From Diphasiastrum complanatum (lineage: Eukaryota > Streptophyta > Lycopodiopsida > Lycopodiales > Lycopodiaceae), in the NCBI GenBank assembly GCA_029204225.1, contig CM055100.1:49773083-49837082 (forward strand): a DNA stretch of 64,000 nucleotides. The letters are read 5' to 3'. The notes beneath the pieces were generated by a model, which was not told where the DNA came from, searched no databases, and worked only from the letters and a program-made list of their open reading frames with translations. This document shows, piece by piece, positions 57,600 through 64,000 of the stretch (the stretch's first letter is position 1; the number at the start of each line of letters is the position of its first letter). Both the position numbers and the translations under genes were made by a program.

Positions 57600-58985
57600 A
57601 TGAAGGAATAGTTGAAAATGGTGGACTTCAACGACTTTGCACCACGAGCTATTCCTGAGGGAACTGCCATTTCAGTGGTGGCCTATCAACCGCTGGCCCA
57701 AAAGCTGAAAGCCACGACGGAGCAACACTCAAATTACAACAATCATACATTGCTTTCGTCGAGGCCCTAAACCAGCACATAGCCACCATGGAAGAACGCT
57801 TAAAGGCTGTTGTCCAGTCGACACCATTGGTTCATGTAGAGCACGCCCAATTCCATGATTTGGGGCACCACTTTGATGGACCAGATGGTGGAGATGGAGC
57901 AGGATTCCAATAGCCTCCTCTTGCAACTCAAGGCTCCGCATTTCAAGGCCAACCCCTAGGGCAAGGAGCTCAAACACCAACCAATCCGTCAGGCTCTAGG
58001 GGTATCAGCTCCCAACATTATCTTTTCCCTTCCACCGCTTCTAACCCTCTCGACACCACTAACCCCACCTTTATTCCACGACAATTTTCTCCCGAGTCAC
58101 AAAGAATTGTAGAAGCTAACCCCTCGCCTCCTCTCTCTCCTGAACCTGATCCACAAACCCAACACGAGATTGCCTCTGAAGCACCAACCATCCCGCACAG
58201 AGTCACGCCCATAGAACCAAATAAGGAGTTGTGCGTCTCTATGAGTTTGCAAAGAAGTATCCAACAACGAAAGAGCGAGGTGGCTACATACTGCCAGATT
58301 TGGACCAGTATCAGACACATAAAGCAGCAGTCAAACTCCTGGATCCACAACCTCTCTGGCATCATCAGCTCTTCCTGCAAAGTAAGACCTCAATGACACG
58401 GTATCTCAAATGCGCACCAATCCTTATTACTATCCAGTAGCGAGGCGAGAACCGTTTCCTATCACCAAGATCAAGAACAGAATCTTTTGGCCTACGCTCA
58501 CAGGCATAGATACCGACAACTTAGCCGAAGACATGGTCACCAACTGCCGAGTATTCTACCAGAAGCACCATGGCAATCCTGATCATGACGTCAGATATTT
58601 TGCAAATAAATGCGGCCTGGTGGCATTTCTTACAGAACTTAGAGGTCTTTGGGATCGAGGGTTACCCCAAATCGCCCTTGATATCAATAAACCCTTGCGA
58701 ACGCAGGACGACCATATCAACGTTGCAAGGCTCTATTATCACGCTGCACTCACTTTCGCCCTGCACGTTGATATGGTGGAGCTATGGAAAACCCATAACT
58801 TTCTCCAGGGTATGCTCCATTATTACAAACCCATGCCCTTCCTGAACAAATTACGGTGGCAAATGATGGAGGGCATCGACACGACAATCTACCACTCCCG
58901 ACAGCAACAGTCTCGCCTCCAAGAAGCACAAAAGATCCAGGATGAAAAGGCGTCGATTGGTGTGGGACCACCAATCCAATAAGGA
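57600..58985 (+). pseudogene. Unidentified ORF region at the 3' end of element G2
   Basis: The region starts with ATG near 57600 (MVDFNDFAPRAIPEGTAISV). A broken Pro/Ser/Gln-rich stretch runs to 58400, then a clean 190-codon frame at 58410-58982 ends four bases before the purine tract. Readable parts are YYYPVARREPFPITKIKNR, WPTLTGIDTDNLAEDMVTNC, FANKCGLVAFLTELRGLWDR and LWKTHNFLQGMLHYYKPMPF. I recognise no RT, RNase H, integrase or chromodomain motif. It could be the additional ORF seen in some Tat-type elements, an env-position ORF as in Athila, or captured sequence. No signal peptide or membrane segment is evident. Confidence 0.5.
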
Positions 58986-58994
58986 GGGGGATGA

Positions 58995-59814
58995 TGTTAG
59001 CAACTGTGCTAACACAGAAGAAAAAAAAAAAAAAAATAAAACTCCGTGGCATGTGTTTTGTAAGACCACGTTTGAGTATCTGTCAATAAACTTCAGCCAT
59101 GGCATGTGTTTTGTAAGTCCATGAGTAGACGCTTAAATAATAATAAAATAGCTTAAACTTAGATTTAGAACTTAGACTTAGGAAACTTAAGATTAGAAAT
59201 ATTTTATCTTAAATTTTCATAAGTTAAGAAATTTGAAGTTCTAAATCCTAAGTTAGAAGTTCTAGAAAGGCTAGAAACAGATTAGTCCCATAAGCTAGTA
59301 GACACTTATGGAAGACCCTCCTTGCCATAAAAGGAGAGGTATTTGCATTGTAAACAACACTTTTGAGATTAAGCTATCTTGCTCTCTATTTTGGAGAATT
59401 ATCATTCTATTTCATTTGTGTTCCCCTTGGAAAGGTGCATAGCTTGAGGGAAGGTGCTCGGGCCTCCTCTTGCCTCCTTTTCATCGGTTTTATTGTGGCA
59501 TGTTCATTACTGCTTATTTGCTTAGTATTAGCCGCAATCTCATTTTATTACTCTTTGGGTGTTAATCTAGGATTTAGTTTAATCACCTTGCTAGTTGGAT
59601 AAGCCTTAGTAAGGTTTTGTATTTTGTCATCTTAGTTAATTTCATTTCTATTTCGAGCACTAGTTGGGTAAGCCTTAGTGCTACATCATTGTTTTATTTT
59701 CACACTCCGTCTAAAGCTTGGAAAAAAACTTAGAAAGTGGACGATCCTCTCTATACTACACCACATCGTGAGTAGATCTAGCCAAACATTGACAAACCAG
59801 ATTTACTTCCAACA
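58995..59814 (+). repeat. 3' LTR of G2
   Basis: About 820 bp, from TGTTAGCAACTG after the purine tract to CTTCCAACA; the exact start (58992 or 58995) is uncertain. It includes an A-run (59023-59037) and a candidate promoter/transcript region near 59330-59400. The last 258 bp equal 47098-47355. Confidence 0.85.
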
Positions 59815-59819
59815 TATAC

Positions 59820-60000
59820 TAAGAGATCATACAACATTTTTTGCAAACACATATGGAAGCCTAAGTGTCTGGTCATCACAAGGGATGGAGAAGTTACATT
59901 GGCAAGCACGGGCAACATTTCATCGAAGTACACAACATGGAGGAACCAATGAAAAACGAAACTATATTTGCCAATTATTTCAGTGGTTCTAACGTAGAGT
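59820..60000 (+). pseudogene. Fragment resembling the C-terminus of a KDZ-type transposase
   Basis: Starting right at the LTR edge, the + frame reads LRDHTTFFANTYGSLSVWSS then QGMEKLHWQARATFHRSTQH before a stop. The pattern YGSL-x4-SQGMEK followed by a basic, aromatic helix resembles the end of the RNase H-fold transposases of the Kyakuja-Dileera-Zisupton group, judged from memory and without a search. The upstream part is missing because element G2 adjoins. It lies beside the C48 protease remnant, which fits this transposon class. Confidence 0.45.
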
Positions 60001-60070
60001 TCAAATTCGATAGATCACAAAATCTTCAAATTACGACAAATTCAGAAAAGCTTATTGAACAACATAGAAG

Positions 60071-60590
60071 CTAAAAATTCAGAGATACAAAGTTGCTACA
60101 AATATAAATTGTATTCAAAATTTTCAATATATACAAATCATCATTCAGAGGTATTGATTCATCCTCTTGTCCAACTGTTGTGCTATCATGTAGTAATTCT
60201 CTACTTGCATATGCATCCAGAAGATGCACATTGTCCTTGTTACCACTCAATTCTATATATGTTGCATACAATGAATAATGGGAACTCCTTAATGGTACAT
60301 TCCCATCTACAAATCCTAATATGTTTAAAACATAAGATCTCTTCACAAAAATTATTTTATTTGCTCTTGCAAATTTATGTCCACCTAAATAATAAGATAA
60401 GGCTTTCACAGCCATAATCATTGTCTCTCCAATTGGATTGAATTTGGAATGAGCAATGCAAATTTCATTATTTTGAAAGTGCCTCAAGTAGTGGCCGAGG
60501 CCACTATCCCTGTGGAAAGATGATGAATGTTGTCTGAAGCCCCCTCGACGAGTAGCAAAGTCATCGATAAAAAGTGTATTCTGCAATTAC
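60071..60590 (-). pseudogene. Unidentified protein-like exon (putative transposon gene)
   Basis: On the - strand a TTTTGTAATTGCAG acceptor is followed by an open frame of about 170 codons (60583 to about 60074). Readable parts are GGFRQHSSSFHRDSGLGHYL, FNPIGETMIMAVKALSYYLG, LNILGFVDGNVPLRSSHYSL and HLLDAYASRELLHDSTT. It is not low complexity and has no stop until the end, so it was recently coding, but I do not know the family. It is convergent with the + strand fragment at 59820-60000 and divergent from the protease at 60666. Confidence 0.45.
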
Positions 60591-60665
60591 AAAATTGGAG
60601 TTTTTAGCACAAATTGAATTCTGCAAAACACATACATCAGATAAACAAATGTACAGTAAAACAGG

Positions 60666-61968
60666 ACTTGCAAGCAACCTGCCCCCAGAAGGAGCAAGCC
60701 ATCCTCTTCTCAGGCTCCCAAAAGGTCCGACGTATGACCCTCCAAGCTTCCACATCTGGAGATGATGGAATTGTAAATATTTTAGCTCTTGATATTGTGG
60801 TTGATTTAGCCACAAAAATTTTGGACATTCCCTCCATTGTAGATACTCTCCTGCCTCCTCCTGTTAATGTCAAACCTGTAGCATATTTAGATTCTGATGA
60901 TTATTTAAAGTTTGAGAAAGATACTTCAGATGCGATAGATAGTATTGGCATGCCAATCCTCTTCCAAATAAAAGAGATTGGTTTTACTCTTAATTTTAGA
61001 ATTCCAGATTGCTTGCAGATGAAGGATAGAAGGGCCTCTATTAGCGATCTAGTGATTGAGGCTGGTCTCCCCTTACTGTAATATGATATAGCAAGGGATT
61101 CCATGAAAGAAGTGGCGCTTCTCAGCAATTTTTTCCTGCAAGGCATCAAGGACAACACCGACACTTTGTCGCACTGTATCCTTGGTGCTTGCTCACCTGT
61201 TGTGAAGTTTTTGTTGATGCCATATCATACCAAGTATGTCTATCTCTTTACTTGTCAAATTCATTACTTGTCTACTTCTTTACTTGTAATTATTGTATCG
61301 TTTATCTAATGACATTCTTCATGATTTTTTGCAGTGATCACTGGAACTTAATTGTGACTTCTGTAAAAATCACAGATAATAATATCATAAATCTTTTTTT
61401 TGTAAAGATGAATTCTGCCAGCAACACACATAAGGATATTGACTCGCTGTTGCCGGAGATATGTAAATATTTTCCAATAGAGAATCCCACGACAGGGACA
61501 TGTGAAATTGTGAGTATTGAGGTAATCATTGAACATTTCTGGTGTATTTTCATCATTGTTAAGCATCAGTACCTTCATTCCATTATTAATCAATTGAATG
61601 TATTGCAAACACCCCAGCAAAATGACTCATTTAGCTGTGTGTGGTGTACTCTTCTATACAATGCAAATTTATTTTTCCAGTGGTACAATCTTTAGGAGGG
61701 TGTTGATATTTCAAAGGTGAGTTATTAGCCCTTTCTATTTTATCTTTATGTAAACTATTGTTTGTTATTAATATTCATCTAATACAATGTTTATTGTAGT
61801 TTGCCCTCGGTGATTATACTGCTGGCAAAGGGTACAGATTTTGACAGGAGATCATTCTTAGTCTATTGGCCAGGTCAACTAATGCTGGGCCATCTAAGCC
61901 AGATGATGTTTAGATTTTAAATGAGGCTGGGCAATTTGTAAATACCCAAGCTGAACAGATAGACATAT
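60666..61968 (+). pseudogene. C48 (Ulp1-like) cysteine protease pseudogene, at least four exons
   Basis: Proposed exons: about 60666-61233, 61335-61521, 61618-61716 and 61800-61968, with GT..AG junctions that keep frame throughout. The fold is recognised by FLLMPYHTN|DHWNLIVTSV (catalytic His codon 61339-61341), KMNSASNTHKDIDSLLPEI, and QNDSFSC with the Gln and the catalytic Cys codon 61636-61638, followed by LLYNANLFFQW. Cys is normally followed by Gly but here by Val, and the Asp expected before the MNS segment is missing. Stops at 61079-61081, 61693-61695, 61842-61844 and later show that the gene is dead. Ulp1-like domains remove SUMO-type modifiers in hosts and are also carried by several plant and fungal DNA transposons; the neighbourhood favours the latter. 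Confidence 0.68.
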
Positions 61969-62349
61969 AAACATATAGAAATATAGAGATATAGACATAC
62001 AGAAACAAAATCATTTGAACAGATGTACAAAATCCCCAAATTCGGGTAATTTTTTATTGTATACATATACCAATTTGTACAATTGATTGTATGGATTTTC
62101 ATTGTTCTTCTACAATATCAATATCTGTTGGAAGATCCTTGCAGGGTGTTGTGTTTTCTTGTCTTTTTCGTATCTGCATAAAAGATAAGCAACTTGTTAA
62201 TTTCTCTTTTCTCTAATAAAGTTAAATATATGATCATTGAATGATTTACATATCAGATTAAAATTTTACGAGCTTTCCATTGATAATGAATCTCAAGTGT
62301 TCTGGTAGAATTTCCTTGTGCATTAAGACCAGCTCTTGTCTGATATAAC
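61969..62349. other. Gap between the C48 remnant and the next - strand exons
   Basis: AT-rich, with GATATAGA-like repeats near 61965-62000. No gene seen. It could be intron or the convergent 3' regions of the flanking remnants. Confidence 0.4.
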
Positions 62350-63094
62350 TCAAGCCCAATGATCCTCCACTATAATTGTTGTTAGCATATCTTCATTGTT
62401 GAAAATGTGGACTTCTTTTCGATCTGTGTGATCATCCATTTGAAGGTCTTGTGGCATCCATGTCCCACTTATTCGTTTCCATCTCTGGTAACTGAATGTA
62501 AGACTAAGCATTTGTCTTGCAATGCAATAATGAAATATCATAGATGATTTCTTAATTCTACATTCAATATCTCCAACTGCCTTGCATTCCCAACCCACAT
62601 CCATCAGATCTGAAAGAGTGTCATCTGGCACATCCTTACAAACAAATAATATTGGTAATCTACGAACATTTGCATTTGAAAAAAAATCTACAAATACATA
62701 TAAGGATAGGAACCAACTTAATCTATTGACTTTTGATCCAGTGCTAGCTTTCATTGAGTTTTTCAAATCTAATAGTAATTTGCATCTAAAAGATTCTGAC
62801 AGCATACTATCAGGTGCAAGCCATATCATCACTTTCGAAATGTGGCAGTGGTATATCTTCAAGCTTTTCGAAACCTCCATGCATATTTGGAATGTACTTG
62901 GACTCATAGAAAAATATACCACTATCTGCAAGCTCCTTAGAAGTCCTTCCTCTGTATTGTAATTTTCCAATATCCGAATGAATCACATCCAATATACCTG
63001 CTAGGAATTGTGCTGACTCCCATTCGCTTATGCTGGATGGATATAAATATGCAAGAATGTGATACATATATGATAACTGATATGATTTCAACAA
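62350..63094 (-). pseudogene. Unidentified protein-like exon(s), frame-shifted (putative transposon gene)
   Basis: The - strand frame 63094-62810 reads YMYHILAYLYPSSISEWESA, GILDVIHSDIGKLQYRGRTS and FFYESKYIPNMHGGFEKLED. After a one-base frame change near 62825 a second frame runs to 62350 (WLAPDSMLSESFRCKLLLDL, NANVRRLPILFVCKDVPDDT, WECKAVGDIECRIKKSS, WKRISGTWMPQDLQMDD). The two together look like one protein broken once. I do not recognise it. It follows the exon at 63146-63455 in the same direction. Confidence 0.45.
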
Positions 63095-63145
63095 GTCTCA
63101 AAAGCATGAATGTTATAATATAGATCCCAAATTTTTTAAACTTAC

Positions 63146-63455
63146 AATTACATTTTTGGCGATCATGAATATTGAAATCTTGTAGATATAGCTCCGAATG
63201 CATATAGACATGTTGAACCAAGACTTCTGAGATTGATTGCCCTCCTGGAGAAGTCCTAAAATCAAGGATCTTTGCTTTCCAATATGATTTGACTGTCATC
63301 TTTGTTCTCTTTTTTGGTCTAAACATGCCTTTTGAGAATGGATGCAGTAGAACCCATGAGTTTTTGATATATCTTGTTGGTTTCCAAAATCCGGCATCAT
63401 CTTTTTCATTGTGAAGAATCATTGATTCAATTTTAGATCTTGGTCTCCCAGCCAT
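63146..63455 (-). pseudogene. Unidentified first exon, possible BAH-like start (putative transposon gene)
   Basis: ATG at 63455 opens MAGRPRSKIESMILHNEKDD, with WKPTRYIKNSWVLLHPFSKG, VKSYWKAKILDFRTSPGGQS and EVLVQHVYMHSELYLQD. The exon can end at AATT|GTAAGT (63146). The basic start and the YWKAKILDFR..VLVQHVYMHSEL stretch recall BAH or other chromatin-reader folds, but this is a guess. The phase at GTAAGT does not join the downstream frame cleanly, so either an exon is missing or a frame error lies between. Confidence 0.42.
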
Positions 63456-63470
63456 ACCGATTGCTTCCAA

Positions 63471-63607
63471 GGTTTAGCGTCACATTCACAAATCTATGAA
63501 ATGCTAAATTGACTCAATGTTATATGATACTTATTCAATGTGAATGGATAACTGGACCACAGTAACAACATGTGGTAACTATGCTTACTGTCTAACTGTG
63601 ATGCATG
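63471..63607. other. Intergenic sequence between the putative DNA transposon and the terminal Copia gag
   Basis: About 140 bp without recognisable coding sequence. Confidence 0.5.
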
Positions 63608-63913
63608 TCACATATTCTTGGATTCATAAATCCCCTTTAAGGAGTTCCAAGCCTCCTTGGCCGAGGTATTTGAGGCAATTTCCTTAAGAAGTTTATTACT
63701 AACATTCATTTTTAGGCAATGTAATGCTAGTCTAGCTCTCTTTTTGTATGTTACTTGATCTTGTCCTCCTTGAAGCTCTTCTTCCTCACCAATGACAAGA
63801 TCATACAAGTCTTGGAGCACTAGAAGTGACTCCATTCTTACTTTCCAAGTTGAATAATCACTAGAATTTAGTCTCTCACTAGCCTCAAGAAGATAGGCTC
63901 CAATTGAACCCAT
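63608..63913 (-). pseudogene. Copia gag fragment related to element C
   Basis: ATG at 63913 starts MGSIGAYLLEASERLNSSDY, followed by STWKVRMESLLVLQDLYDLV, KKRARLALHCLKMN and SAKEAWNSLKGIYE, clearly the same gag type as 31006-31600 but considerably diverged. It ends at a stop after about 100 residues, where gag similarity is lost. 63914-64000 may be leader; the window then ends. Confidence 0.82.
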
Positions 63914-64000
63914 TTTAATTAGTAACAAGTACAACAAATGTACTATTCAAAGGCTCTCCCTTCTCTCTTTCTCAGAATTTAGCCACAAAGATACTCTCTT

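Larger units (their letters stand above)
47098..59814 (+). mobile_element. Tat/Athila-like Ty3/Gypsy element, interrupted and inactive (element G2)
   Basis: Remnant 5' LTR 47098-47355, primer-binding site 47356-47370, leader and gag start 47371-47873, a 6.2 kb inverted copy of element C (47874-54049), rest of gag 54050-55262, protease near 55335, RT 56640-57590, a downstream unexplained ORF 57600-58982, a polypurine tract (AAGGAGGGGGA, 58981-58991) and 3' LTR about 58995-59814. RNase H and integrase are missing, so pol is deleted. The tRNA-Asp-type primer site and the long gag with zinc clusters point to the Tat/Athila side of Gypsy. The RT has YLDN instead of YLDD. Confidence 0.82.

Noticed and set aside
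61103-61309. Continuous reading from the protease exon into 61234-61309
   Set aside because: It is intron read-through; the donor CAA|GTATGT and the acceptor at 61335 restore the DHWNL motif in frame.

Overview
This is a repeat-dominated segment of a land-plant nuclear genome, AT-rich, with canonical GT/AG introns. Two plant genes can be rebuilt exon by exon: a Golgi beta-1,3-galactosyltransferase (GT31, + strand, seven exons, 10154-25631) and an AVT3-type vacuolar amino-acid transporter (- strand, two exons, 38691-43001). Kilobase introns stuffed with LTR elements and very long CT/GA microsatellites suggest a fern, another seed-free plant or a gymnosperm; this is inference and the species cannot be read from the sequence.

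Layout. 1-1478: pol fragment of a Copia family. 1479-1971: probable LTR end of another element. 1972-9104: a complete but dead Copia element (element A) with two ~1.5 kb LTRs, PBS, polypurine tract and a perfect 5-bp target duplication. 9110-10153: upstream region of the GT31 gene. Its intron 1 (10606-14825) holds an internally deleted Copia on the - strand, a CT microsatellite and a small fold-back element with an 11-bp direct repeat. Its intron 5 (15954-25256) holds two pieces of a chromovirus-like Gypsy element and a 2.7 kb Copia deletion derivative in which gag is joined to the last part of RNase H. All exon junctions keep frame, giving 376 residues.

25632-28990: 3' flank and a LINE remnant (- strand). 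29701-36100: Copia element C (+ strand). 36101-38690: degenerate sequence, a tRNA-derived SINE-like insertion with 15-bp target duplications, and a long GA array. 38691-43001: the AVT3-like transporter. 45660-47040: another Copia pol fragment (- strand). 47098-59814: a Tat/Athila-like Gypsy element whose leader/gag is split by an inverted copy of element C (47874-54049).

59815-63470 is the least explained part: protein-like exons on both strands, including a C48 (Ulp1-like) cysteine protease with intact splice sites but several stops, a fragment resembling the C-terminus of large KDZ-type transposases, and two exon groups not recognised. I read it as the decayed remains of a multi-gene DNA transposon. 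The window ends in a Copia gag related to element C.

Most striking: the inverted copy of element C carries about 0.6 kb of the same non-LTR flank, so it arose by DNA duplication rather than retrotransposition. The two copies are almost identical over a 2.4 kb pol tract but differ by several percent on both sides of it, as expected after gene conversion. A ~50 bp patch resembling the leader of element C also sits inside the Gypsy reverse transcriptase. Apart from the two host genes, every coding region here is broken by stops, frameshifts or deletions.
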